A stretch of DNA of 64,000 bases from Paramecium pentaurelia (lineage: Eukaryota > Ciliophora > Oligohymenophorea > Peniculida > Parameciidae): contig CAJJDO010000013.1 in the NCBI GenBank assembly GCA_905183005.1, forward strand, positions 423,728 through 487,727, written 5' to 3'. Below, one piece after another: positions 47,662-59,500 of this stretch. Below the pieces are notes generated by a model. The model was not told the origin of the DNA, did not search any database, and was given only the letters and a program-made list of their open reading frames with translations. Positions within the stretch are counted from its first letter, which is position 1; every line of letters begins with the position of its first letter. The translations under genes and the position numbers were made by a program.

Positions 47662-48441
47662 TCAAGAAATTGATGATTTTTATTAACATTTTTAATATTT
47701 AGATTTCCAATATTGAATTTCTTATATTAACACTTCTTTTTCAAAGTCCACTTGTTTCAATTTTTAATGATAATTATTTAAAATTTATGACATTCTTTCA
47801 GCTAATGATTGTAAATTATCATCTATGTTATTTTACTGGTTTTGTTATATTTAGGTTGATGAAGAATTAGGATTAAGATGAGAACAAAGTTAACCAGAGG
47901 AATTATTGGATAATGATCCTTTAATTTTTTGTCGAAACTTTAATTCTGTGTAAAAACATTCTTATGGTTATTATTTTTAGGTATTAAAAACATAATTAGA
48001 ATTTTAAGATGTTTATTTACGATGTTTATTAGAACTATCTTTTTCATGCAATTTCTCAAATAATGCAATTAATGAAGTTCTATCAGTTTTATGATTTCTA
48101 GATTGAGAAGAATTAGGTTTAGCAATTCCAACTTTTTTTGCTTGATTAACTGAAGGTTTAGGGTTTTCAAAATTTTGATTCTCTAAGAAGGTGGTATATT
48201 TTTCAAATAAATTCATTGATGGTTATGACTATACATTCTTAACTGAATTTCCTATTAGATTTTAAACAACTGAAGTATGGCAATCAAGAGTGTGATTTTG
48301 TTTTTGTAGAAGTTATTTTGAATTCTATTGAGTTGATGTCGAAACAAAATAGTTCTGTTTAAGGGAATTAGTAGGGGATATGGAGAATGCTTTATTTGAA
48401 TTATAATTTGATCCCAACATGTTAAATAATTTATTCTTCAT
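47662..48441 (-). CDS. Hypothetical Ser/Asn/Gln-rich protein with C-terminal coiled coil
   Basis: 259 residues in a single uninterrupted frame. It begins MKNKLFNMLGSNYNSNKAFS. The first 190 residues are low-complexity, with a short conserved-looking block NRTSLIALFEKLHEK-like (DRTSLIALFEKLHEKDSS). The last 50 residues form a probable coiled coil (SLAERMSQILNNYHQKLKQV, then EKEVLIQEIQYWKSKYQK). No enzyme motif. It could be a cytoskeletal or basal-body component, but that is a guess. Confidence 0.55.
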
Positions 48442-49025
48442 AGTATTGCAATCTTATACATTCTAAATAAATAAGAATTTACTTCCTTTTTTCTGATTTC
48501 TGTTCCTTTTGATGAATGAGGTTGACTGTAGATTTAATTAATATTTGTTAAAGTGTCTTTTAGACCTAGCTTTTACCTTATATTTTATGATGTAGTTGTT
48601 TTTATCTATTTATGCTGCATTAATTATATTAAAAAAGGTAAATATTAATAAATATTAAGGAACTAAAATATAATTGATATTAGATTTTTTTTTATAAAAC
48701 TGCTAATATATACTACTAATCTCTTATTTCTGATGTTAAGGATGATTAGAATAATAATATACAAAATGGATTAATTTTTCTAAGTATATTATATTTTTAG
48801 TAAATTCATCATTTTATTGATGATTTAATTGTCTTTAGTACAACTTTCTAATTATTTATTTACTCATATATTATCTTCTATTTCAAAGAAATTTTAAATA
48901 GCATTTCTTGAAAATTATACTAGAAATAAAATAAAATATATCCAACTTAAAAGATATTTATTATGAAAACATCACTGATTTTTTTTTATGGATAGATAAT
49001 TTAAAATACTTGAAATAATGTAGCT
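48442..49025. promoter_or_regulatory. Divergent spacer
   Basis: 584 nt between divergent starts. No convincing reading frame or repeat; a few short T-rich runs. Confidence 0.35.
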
Positions 49026-50062
49026 ATGAATGAAAAATAACGAGACTTAAATAAATTAAATCATGTTAAAACAAATAAAAATTTAGTTTAAGAATATCGA
49101 TCGATTACTATTGTGGATGATGAACCTTTCAATCAAATTCATTTAGAAATGTTTTCTCAAAATTTAAATTATAATAGATTTGATATCATTTATATTATGG
49201 AAAAAAATAGTAGACTATCTCATAACATTAATATATATCAAATTTAAAACTACTGTTATGGATTTTTATATGTTGTTACAGATAGTATAACAGCAAATTC
49301 AATACTTTCTAATTTTTTTGAACAATATAATATAAACCAATTTTAAATCAATGTTTTTGGTGTCCATGAGGATAAAGAAACTACATAATAATTATATGAA
49401 GCTGGAGTTGAATAAATAGTAGGTAGACTGGTCTTCTCTTTAATTCTTAAGATGTCTTATAAATCTAAGTTTGAATTCTGAAGGTCAATTTTTGTATTAT
49501 CAAAAGTTAGATATTTCTTAAAAATAATTATATCTTAGAATACAATTTATTTTTTAATATGGAGAATCTGTAAAATAGTCCTATTGCTAGATATTAATTG
49601 TTTGTAAAGAGATCATTAACAAGATAAGTCAACAATCAGAAAATATTACCTGTTTTTGGATGTAAAATTAACATATAATCACCTCGATTGCAACATCATC
49701 AAATTTATTTACAACTCTCTCCTAATCATAATTAATCAACCCAATCTCATTCCATTAATCATGAATTAACTACTGTAAGAAATCTTCCCAAAAAAGATTC
49801 TTCATACCAATATTACATTAATGAAATAACAAAAAGAAAAAGTTCAAAGAAATTTAACTTTGAAAACTCATATACTAATTCTAATATATCTAAAAAACAA
49901 TCATAACCTTATTAAGCAAAATACAATATTGTACTTCCTTAATTATACACACCTATAAAAATTAAGAAATAAATTCCATCTAAAAATATGATGACAGAAG
50001 CATCATTATAAGAAGAACTACAACCATGGGAATCAAGTCATAAATCTATTCCATATTTTTGA
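49026..50062 (+). CDS. Response-regulator receiver-like protein, phosphoacceptor Asp apparently lost
   Basis: A receiver-type N-terminus: SITIVDDEPFNQIHLEMF has the acidic pair and the [F]-N-[x]4-L pattern of ciliate hybrid-kinase receivers. FDIIYIMEKNS stands where D-[L/I]-I-[x]-M-D-[x]-[x]-M-P is expected, so the phosphorylated Asp seems absent. QINVFGVHEDKETTQQLYEAGVEQIV matches the beta4 to alpha4 end (AGM-like), but the conserved Lys-Pro is not seen. Introns of 27 nt and more are inferred. A basic, Ser-rich tail of about 150 residues ends HKSIPYF. It is probably a pseudo-receiver or a decaying gene. Confidence 0.5.
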
Positions 50063-50102
50063 AATGAATATTTTGATTAATATTTTATAATTATCATATT
50101 AA

Positions 50103-51385
50103 TCAGAATAGATTATTCTCTTCTACAAAGCAAGTAACAACTTCTATCTTTGTAGCAATGATATTTTGAACATCTCTAATAATTGCAATCTATTTATCTC
50201 TTTCGATGGTGTTTTATTAATATTATAATTCGTATTCTTAACATTATTAATTTCTCTATTAATTTCCATTTTTGGCTGCATTAAATTCCTGATTATATAT
50301 ATTATTTTACAGCATGAGCATCTCTTGATCTCTTATCTTAAATGTCTCTATTTCTAATAGTTTCTTATAATGCTTCTTCATCGCTTGATTTCTCTCTAGT
50401 CAAACTTTCCATAGCATTGAAAATGGCTGCTAAAATTGTATCTGTATCCTTAAATAATTGATATAAAATTTACTCTGGCATTCTTTGCTTCAGCTTCTTC
50501 TTCTGCCTTTATGCTCTCCTTAATTGAATCTCTAATAGATTCCATTTTTTCAATCAAAGTCTAAACAGCTGTTGGTTCCAAAGTTGATGTCAATGCAACC
50601 ATAGCAGTAATTGGATTTTCTTCTCTAAAATAGATTAAAAATATTTCTTACCCAATTTTAGCTAATTAAACTAAAGCTTCATTGATTGCTTCTTCTTCAA
50701 TAAAAGATCCAGCCTTGTGTTAGGCAGCTACATCCCAAACTTAGTGTAATTTAGGAAGAATAACTTCAAAAGCTTAAACCATCTCTTTCATTTAAGTAGT
50801 TCTTGTTGAAAAATCTAAATTATCTTATCTTCTAATATCTCTTAATGTATCATCTTTTGCTTAGAATACTTTTATTTATCTAGCTTTTTCATTAATTTCA
50901 GCTTAATAAACAGCAATAGCCTCATTCAATCTTTTTGCCTTAAATTCAGCATCTTTAATTTCATTAATAGAGAGACTGATTCTTTGACTATAATTTTATA
51001 GATCTTTTTTGCATTATGAGCCAATTTATGCTCTCTCATTATCAGCATCAATTTATTTACCCTAAAAATATTGATTATAAATTATACTTCTAAATCCCCT
51101 TTTAAGTCATTCAACAATTTGCTCACAGCACTCAAAGATTCATTTCCTCTTAATTGTAAGGCTATTGTTTATAAAATCTTTGATCCTAAAGGATGATCTT
51201 GGATCTCCTCTAATTTGCTATAAGAAGGATCATCTTAAAGAGACAGTTTTTTATGACCTAAGTTGTACCAAAAAAATTATACTTTTCTCGAAAGCAGAAT
51301 GTTCTTCATCATTGTAATGTTTCTTACATACTACAGGATGAGTAAGCAAGCAGAACACAATTGCTATTGTTACTAATGTTTTCAT
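50103..51385 (-). CDS. Trichocyst matrix protein (TMP) family
   Basis: About 380 residues. A cleavable signal peptide is clear (MKTLVTIAIVFCLLTHPVVC). The rest is heptad-rich helix: RISLSINEIKDAEFKAKRLN, IAVYQAEINEKARQIKVFQ, EVILPKLHQVWDVAAQH, and TLIEKMESIRDSIKESIK. The end, IIATKIEVVTCFVEENNLF, has the pattern of trichocyst matrix proteins, which are secreted into dense-core organelles, cleaved from precursors and crystallised. Acidic and basic repeats with few aromatic residues fit that family. Several short introns are present and only partly mapped. Confidence 0.75.
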
Positions 51386-51807
51386 TAATTTAATATGCTA
51401 AGCGTTTTTGGAAAAAAATTTTGTTATATAACTTATTTATATATAATTATTACAAAAATAAAAAAGAAAATATTTTTAAGGTTAGGACATTAAGAAAATG
51501 GAGTTCAAGATTTATAATTCATTTAATAAATATAAAGTATAAAGCATTTTGTTAATAAAATATATATTTAATTATTAAGTTTAATTCAATTTAGATGTAT
51601 GAGATTTTTTGATTTGATTTTTTATCATAGTAATATGATATGATGATAAATAATATTTATTTAGAAATAGTAACAATAAAGAATTCTATTATTAATTTTA
51701 CTTATTTCATAAGAATTTCAGAATCTAAAATTTAGAAGATGTTTGAGATTCTAAAATGAAAGATTTTACATTGAATTAAATATATAATATATAATAATAT
51801 TAATAAA
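51386..51807. promoter_or_regulatory. Divergent spacer, TMP gene / cyclic-nucleotide-binding gene
   Basis: 422 nt, very AT-rich. No gene or recognisable element seen. Confidence 0.35.
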
Positions 51808-53618
51808 ATGAGAAATTCATAAAATGTTCACTAATTCAAAGAAGATGAAATCAAAGAATTAAAGTAGTATATCTTATAAATGGAATAAGAACCTTCAATT
51901 TATGAGAATCTGAATCAGGATTAAATATTTGGAATAGTTGTCATTATACTAACAAAATCTTCGTATCATAGAACATAATATGAGATTGAAATTTTAAAGA
52001 AAGCTACAAAACATATTGTTTATTTTTAGAAATTGTTAGAAAAAGAATAAGGAGTATTACTTTTAGAGAGATGCTTAAGAAAAATGAGTTATACATCTCT
52101 AAAAAAGGGTGAAACTTTATTTAGAGAAGGTTAGTTAATATTGATTATATTTAAGGTGATGTGGGAACTTAATTCTATATAATTTTGTAAGGTAGAGTAT
52201 CAATTCATAAAAGAATGTTTGTTGGAGATTGTTATCAAGAAAAAGAGTTAATCCAAATGAGTGATGGTTAAGCCTTTGGTGAGCTTGCATTAGAAAATAA
52301 TGAACCTAGATCTGCCACTATTACTGCTGTAAATCCTACTCATTTAGCAGTTTTAGATGCAGAAGATTATATGGTTATCAAAAAAACAGTGGTAATTTAT
52401 TTTACTTATCCAAAAGATAAATTAATAAAGACAGATGTATTTTGAAGAATTTGCAAAACTCTCTATTTTTAAAGACTGGAAGTTTATGAGTGTTAAATCT
52501 TTGTTCGATGTTATGAAATTAAATAAATTTAGATTAAATCATACTGTATATAAAGAAGGTGATCCATCTAATGAAGTTTATTTTATATAAACTGGTGAAT
52601 TTAAAGTATCTTCTTTCAAAATCTTTAGGTTATTAAATCTTTAAGAATGAATAAAGAATAAAATAATAATTATTAAGATGTTGATGATGATGTAGAATTT
52701 TTAAAACAATAATTTGCATATAATAAACCTTCCTTAACAAATCAAGAAAAAATTGATAAATTATATCAAAAAAAAAAGTATGGCAATCTTATAGCCAGTG
52801 ACAAAAAATTAATAATGACATTAAAATTCTTGGGGGCAGGAGAAATGTTTGGAGAATTAGAGATCTTAAAAGCTTCAGATTTATGTAGATAATTTAGTTT
52901 AGTTTCTACTTTTGAAAGTAATAATGTTTATTCAGTTTCTAAGAGAGATTTCATGAGAGTCCTATATTGTGATCCTGCATTAAATAAAAGTTTAACTGCT
53001 TTAAATGATAGAAAATTAAAATAAATCATATAATAAATAAGGGTTTATGAAAAAAATTTCATAGATCAAACTGAAAAAATTAACTTACTTGAAAGAACAT
53101 AAAATAAAACATTCTTAAAACCTGAAAATCTTATATAAATTTAAGAAAATCAATAAAAATTGTTATTCAATAGTACAAGTTAGATATTGAAGATTAGTAG
53201 TAGAACCAGATTAGATGATAATAAATTAAGAGAATAGACTCTTACATTAGATAATCCTGCTGAATATGAATAAGCTTACTTAAATAAATTATTAAAATCT
53301 TCTTAATCTGCTTAACATTCAAGATAAAAAACTGAAGAATTAATCATATAATAGTCATTAAAATATAAGAATAAAATAAAGAAATAAACTAAGAAACATA
53401 AATCTCCTCCTGGAATTTTGGGAACTGCTTTAGAAAATATCACTTATCATATTCGAAGATATCCTACACAAAATTCTTCAAATTAAAGATTTCAAACAAG
53501 TCCATCTTCTAGATTAGATATGGATAATACATAAAAATCAAAATTCTATTTTACAACATGTTTACCCCTAGTATTGTAAAATAACTATTATAGACTTAAA
53601 ACTAAACAATCATAATGA
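51808..53618 (+). CDS. Protein with two cyclic-nucleotide-binding domains
   Basis: About 580 residues, at least three introns. The first domain is complete: LKKGETLFREGDVGTQFYII, GRVSIH, and the phosphate-binding cassette FGELALENNEPRSATI, with the Glu and Arg that contact cyclic nucleotide. The second domain begins YKEGDPSNEVYFI and reaches FLGAGEMFGELEIL, but lacks the matching Arg, so it may not bind ligand. No kinase or channel domain is present. A basic, Gln-rich tail of about 170 residues follows. It is unlike the PKA regulatory subunit, having no inhibitor motif, and resembles ciliate cilia-associated CNBD proteins. Confidence 0.75.
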
Positions 53619-54097
53619 TTATTTATATTTTTAATTTAATTTCTTATTAAATTTATAAAATATATTAAATTTATATATTAAAATTAGAATAAAATGCTTT
53701 TATGCTATGTTCATAAACATTTAAGAATTGGTTAATTCTAATAAGTTGCAAATGTAAATAAATAAGTTGTTTTCCTATACTTAATAGTAATTATGTTAAA
53801 TTTCTCAAACACATATGCTCTATTTATTTATCTAAAATCATGACCGAAATCATATTAAAGAATCAAAATTTTTAATTTATGATTGTAAACCAATATGAAA
53901 CTACATGAAGTCTTCAAAAAAAAATTCTTTTACAAAAAATTCAAAAATAGTTATATAAATAAATATTAATTGTGTTTTTAAAAATAAATCATTCTTTTAT
54001 TGCATTTTTGAATATCTTTTTTTTATTTTATATAAAAGGACTATGGAAGGTCAGGAGTGGAAATAATTTATAATTAATAAAGATAATGTGTAACTTA
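53619..54097. other. AT-rich intergenic region
   Basis: About 480 nt between convergent genes; nothing I can support in it. Confidence 0.45.
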
Positions 54098-54684
54098 TCA
54101 TTATGTCATTTCTTTATGTTATTTTTCTAGTGTTTAAATGAGAAAATTAACTTTGTTTTCAATTTTTTCTATTTTATTCAACTGTTTTATTGGGTCGATT
54201 CTAACTTTCTTATTTAACCTCTTGAAATTTAAGTTACATATTTATTTATGAATTGAGACACTCAAATGATCAATAACTTTTTATTTGATTTGGGCATTTA
54301 CTCCATTTTTTATATAAGCAATCGTTTAACACTATTAAGATGTTAAAACTATATTTCCACTGCTAATGTCAATTAAAGCGGAGACACCACAACAGATTAT
54401 CTTTCTTCTTCTCTTTTTTTGAAGAGAAAAGTAATTAGCAGTATCACTGTAGTAATTTCTCAATATGTGTTTAGCTGATGAATATTTAACTTTATGAATG
54501 ATAGCTGCCTCAAAATATATAGAAACTTTAATACTTAATATATGGGCAAATGATCTTTGACTACACTAAGTATTAAATTAGTTTTAGTATCTGAATCAAT
54601 GGGTTTTCTCTTTCTAAAGTTAGCATCTTTGAAGCTAGAAGGAAGCTCTGATTAACAATCTTTATCTGATTAAGTAAATTGCAT
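54098..54684 (-). CDS. Helix-turn-helix-like DNA-binding protein with C-terminal coiled coil
   Basis: 186 residues with one 26-nt intron; exons sum to whole codons. It begins MQFTQSDKDCQSELP. Residues 40-90 resemble a homeodomain-like helix-turn-helix: LILSVVKDHLPIYQAAIIHK then VKYSSAKHILRNYY, followed by the basic run KKRRRK, a possible nuclear signal. The AA-[x]3-[x]-[V/I]-x-Y-S-[S/T]-A-K-x-I pattern is common in ciliate HTH proteins. The C-terminal 40 residues are a coiled coil (IKQLNKIEKIENKVNFLIQT). The function is inferred from pattern only. Confidence 0.55.
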
Positions 54685-54719
54685 GGATTAGACAATTAGG
54701 TAAAATAAAAATTTGTGAA

Positions 54720-54930
54720 AAAATTAGCATTGGTCGTGTTTAATTATTGAGAAAAATAAATTTCCTGAAGAGAAGTATTTCGGAAATAATAATTTTGAAT
54801 CTTAGGAAGAAAGCTCAAATTTTTCTAAAATGAAATATCATTTAGATAGTATGAATGTATAAGATATAACACCAAATAATAAATTCATCATAAAATAATC
54901 CAATTTCAAATAAAAAATATTAAAATAAAT
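54720..54930 (+). other. Coding-like fragment
   Basis: A plus-strand stretch between two minus-strand genes reads like protein (FPEEKYFGNNNFESQEESS, then YHLDSMNVQDITPNN) without a TGA, but it has no good start and runs into the LisH gene. It may be a relic or a chance frame. Confidence 0.3.
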
Positions 54931-54932
54931 AT

Positions 54933-56434
54933 TCAACTAACTTCATCTTGGAAACATTCAAAGATTAATTCCCCTTATTCATTCTCATACTCTCTTATTC
55001 TATCCTCAGTTTTTAATTCATTTAATTCTAGAGTTTCAGAATTATCTAATGAAGTATCCTTAGGATGAAACATATGAGCACATAAATCTAATACTGTTTT
55101 TTTATCAATTTCTGCTGCTTCATTTTCTAAGAAAAATATCATTTCTAATCATACCAGTATTAATGACACTATAATATTCTACAAATTCACTAATTCTATC
55201 TATGAATCTGCATTCTTCCATTTATTTAGCAAAGTTTTCTTTACTTAAATATGATAAACAAATTAATATATGCATAAGTACTGAAACTTATATTTAATCT
55301 TTTATGAACTTTAATAATTACTCCATTATTTAATAAGCAAATCGTGGTTAATTTTATAAATACTATAATGTATAAGGAGTATGAATAATATTAGCTAAAG
55401 TAGCAGAAGCAAAATCAAGACAAAATACATGAATTTTAGTATTAATTGATTTTTGAATTAGATTAATAATCCATTAAATCATTTCATTATAAACAAAGGT
55501 TGGTATGACTATATCTTTTATACTAGCCTTTTATAAAATTGCTAAACAGAATCTCTAAGTTACTGAACCGTTTTCCTGTTCTTTTAAGATTTTTATTATC
55601 TTTTCAATAATTATCATATTTCCATTATAAGTTAAGTATTCTACACCTCTTAATGTACTACTAATTACACTAATTAAACTAGAAATTGCATGTCTAAGAC
55701 TTTAATTATTGATATCTAATAAATGAACAACAAAATCAAATTTCTCTGTAGCTTCAATATTAAATACATCATTTCTTATTAATTCATAAACTAAATTTTT
55801 TCTTAATTCTGGTGCAATTTATAATGCATTTACTCTTAGAGATAACAAAACTTCAATCATTCCATCTACATTTTTATCTTAGTAATTTTTAAATAGCTTA
55901 TTTTTATGTTCATGCATAACTTATTCAGTAATCAATTCTGTACCCTCTGGCTTACCTTCATTTATAATAACTTTATGGTATTTTCCCAATTATATTTTAT
56001 AGTTTTCTAAAGTTTCGCTTAGATTTTCATTTTTGGCTGTCTCTTTTAATGAATGCAATAATTATAACAAATTTATGCTTACTGAAAATATTTATCTCCC
56101 AGCCTATAAAATTTATTAGTATTTTTTATTAAATTGTTTTTAATCTTTTTCTAAATTGATTTCCCTTTTTGATTTTATATTATCACTTTTGAGTAATTAA
56201 AATATACGAGGAACATCATCACCTGTTTATTTGATAACTTATTATTTATTTAGCATCTAGAATATTCATTTAATTATCTACTTTATTGGAAACCTATTTA
56301 CTCTTTATTTCTGCTTCAAAGCATTCTAAAGTATTGGAATAGTTAGAGTATCTCAAATATTCCTTAATGTATTCATTAATTTCATTTATATCAGGAAATG
56401 AGGATTACCCTTAATTTGAATTTGCAGTTCTCAT
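54933..56434 (-). CDS. LisH-domain armadillo-like protein (ARMC9-like)
   Basis: About 480 residues. Begins MRTANSNQGQSSFPD, followed at residues 20-45 by a LisH motif (INEYIKEYLRYSNYSNTLEC FEAEI in outline), a dimerisation helix pair. The rest is helical, repeat-like and hydrophobic in an armadillo-type rhythm. It ends RIREYENEQGELIFECFQDE. LisH plus armadillo helices is the ARMC9 arrangement, a ciliary base and tip protein linked to Joubert syndrome in humans. The assignment relies on architecture, not on a unique motif. Introns are only partly mapped. It is divergent from NNT, 96 nt away. Confidence 0.55.
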
Positions 56435-56530
56435 AATAATAATTTAAAATAAATTATATTGCAAAAATTTCCTTTAAAATTAATTGTATATATTGGAAAA
56501 TATAGTTTATAAAAAAAAGATATTTATTTT
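56435..56530. promoter_or_regulatory. 96-nt divergent spacer, LisH gene / NNT
   Basis: Short AT-rich spacer between two start codons; it must contain both promoters. No motif identified. Confidence 0.4.
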
Positions 56531-59500
56531 ATGCTAGGATTTCATCGCCAAGCAACAAAGCAATTGTTATTAAGTGCAAGATCATGCTTTTCAAGTAAAG
56601 GTGAAAAGAAGCCAAGTCATCCTAAATTTATATTTGGTGTTCCAAAAGAAACCTATCCAAATGAAAACAGAGTAGCAGCCACTCCAGAATCAATTAAAAA
56701 TTTGCTCAAAGATGGTCATCAAGTTTAAATAATATATTAATAATTAGGTCCTCATTGAAAGTGGAGCTGGTTTAAAGGCCAATTTTGCAGATAATGTATA
56801 TTAAGAAGTTGGAGCAAAAGTAGTTGATACAAATTCAGTTTATGACTAATCTGATGTAATCTTAAAAATTAGACCTCCTGAAAATACAAAAGCTTTGAAG
56901 GAAAGTTAAACAATTGTATATATTTTTAATATATCTAGACTTCTTTCATATACCCAGCATAGAATAAAGAATTACTAAATTAATTATAGGAGAAGAAAAT
57001 AACAACATTTGCTATGGAATGTGTTCCTAGAATTACTAGAGCCTAAACATATGATGCCTTAAGTTCTATGGCTAACATTGCAGGATATAAAGCAGTTTTA
57101 TTGGCAGCGAATGAATTTGGTAGATTCTTTGCTGGTTAAATGACAGCTGCAGGAAAAGTGCCACCTGCTAAGGTATTAGTAATTGGAGCAGGAGTTGCTG
57201 GTTTATCAGCTATTGTAACTGCTAAGAATATGGGAGCTATTGTTAGGGCATTTGATACAAGATTAGCAACTAAAGAATAAGTGAAGTCTTGTGGAGCTGA
57301 ATTTTTGGAAGTTAAAATAAATGGAGAAGTTGTTGATGGTGCAGGTATTGGTGGATATGCTAAGGAAATGGGAAAAGAATATTTAGAAGCAGAATTAGCA
57401 TTATTCTTAAAATAAGCCAAAGAAGTTGATATAATTATTACTACTGCACTTATTCCAGGAAGACCAGCACCAAAATTATTATCAAAAGAATTAGTAGAAA
57501 ATATGAAATAAGGATCAATTATTGTTGATTTGGCTGCTGAAACAGGAGGAAATTGTGAATTATGCAAACCAGGAGAATTATATAATCATTAGGGAAAAGT
57601 TAAAATCATTGGATATACTGATTTACCTAGCAGATTACCTACTTAAAGTTCAACATTATATGCTAATAATATTGGAAAATTGATGTAATACATTGTAGGA
57701 ACAATCAAAGATCCAAATGGAAAAATGACATAAGTAGATTTGAATGATGATGTTGTAAGATAATCATTAGTAACCTTAAATGGAGAATTGAAATGGCCAC
57801 CTCCTCCTATAATTACATCTAAGAGTGAACTCTAATAAGCTGATACATCAAAAGCTGCTTCTCATAAAAAATAAGAAGTTAAAGTAGATCCTTATAAATA
57901 AGCTTGGAAGAATGTAATTAATACATCAGCTTCACTTATGGCAATGATGGCTTTAGGTTATCAATCTCCTAATATGGAATTCTTAAAAATGTTAAATACT
58001 TTTGCTTTGGCAGGAATTGTTGGTTATCAAGTGGTTTGGGGTGTGACTCCAGCCTTACATTCACCACTTATGTCAGTTACAAATGCAGTATCTGGTATAA
58101 TTATAGTTGGTGGTATGGAATTGATGGATGGAAAATATTTACCAGGATCCTTTACTGGGTTATTGGCAGCTATCTCTGTTGCCATAGCTTCACTCAATAT
58201 TTCTGGTGGTTTCTTAGTCACATAAAGAATGTTAAATATGTTTAGAAGACCAACTGATCCTCCTGAATATAATTATTTAATGGCATTGGCAGGTGCTACA
58301 GGAGTGCTTGGATATTATGGTGGACTCTATTATGGAATTCCAAAAGAACCATTGACAAATCTTTCATATTTAGCTTCATCTATAGCTTGTATATTAGCAC
58401 TTGCTGGATTAGCACAATAATAAACAGCTAGAATTGGTAATAGTTTTGGTTGTTTGGGAGTTGGATTGGGTGTTGCTGCAACTTTAGGATATAAAGGATA
58501 TTCTCCAGAATTATTAGCTTAATGGGCATCAATGGTGATGTTGGGTGCTACTATTGGAGGTACAGTTGCTACAAGAGTTGCTATTACTGATTTACCTTAA
58601 TTAGTTGCTTGTTTCCATTCATTTGTTGGATTGGCAGCAGTATTAACATCTATTGGTAATTATTTACATGTATTCCCTCATTTGGCTGAAGATCCAGCTG
58701 CACTTGTTCATAAATTATCAATCTTCTTTGGTATTTTCACAGGTGGTATTACATTTACTGGATCACTTATTGCCTTTGCTAAATTATAGAATCTTTTGCC
58801 TTCAAATCCAACTGTTATTCCTTATCATAATTAAGTTAATATTGCATTGGCAGCCTTATCTGTTGCATCTTTATTAATATATAATTAAACAGGTAGTTTT
58901 GCTGTTGGAATGACAGCCTTATTAACAGCAACAGCTGCTAGCAAAGTCTTGGGAGTAACATTAACAAATGCTATTGGTGGTGCTGATATGCCAGTTGTAA
59001 TTACAGTTTTAAATTCATATTCAGGATGGGCATTATGTGCTGAAGGTTTTATGTTAGATAATCCATTATTAACTATTGTTGGAGCATTGGTTGGATCATC
59101 AGGTGCTATTCTCTCTTATATTATGTGCAAGGCCATGAATAGAAATTTAACAAGTGTTATTTTTGGTGGATTTGATGTTAATCCAGCTGCTATTTAATCT
59201 ACTAAAGTTGAAGGTACTCACACTGAAATCAATGTTGAATAAGCTGTTGAAATGATGGTTNNNNNNNNNNNNNNNNNNNNNNNNNNNNNNNNNNNNNNNN
59301 NNNNNNNNNNNNNNNNNNNNNNNNNNNNNNNNNNNNNNNNNNNNNNNNNNNNNNNNNNNNNNNNNNNNNNNNNNNNNNNNNNNNNNNNNNNNNNNNNNNN
59401 NNNNNNNNNNNNNNNNNNNNNNNNNNNNNNNNNNNNNNNNNNNNNNNNNNNNNNNNNNNNNNNNNNNNNNNNNNNNNNNNNNNNNNNNNNNNNNNNNNNN

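Noticed and set aside
54044..54150. Plus-strand start MEGQEWKQF as the beginning of a channel-like gene
   Set aside because: It breaks at several TGAs, whereas the minus strand gives a clean 186-residue protein with one intron through the same region.
57136..57567. 143-aa open frame on the minus strand
   Set aside because: It lies antisense to NNT domain I, which has clear NAD-binding motifs on the plus strand; the antisense frame has no start context or family resemblance.
58027..58221. Additional short frames on both strands within NNT domain II
   Set aside because: These are shadows of the long NNT frame, which continues through TAA and TAG as Gln.
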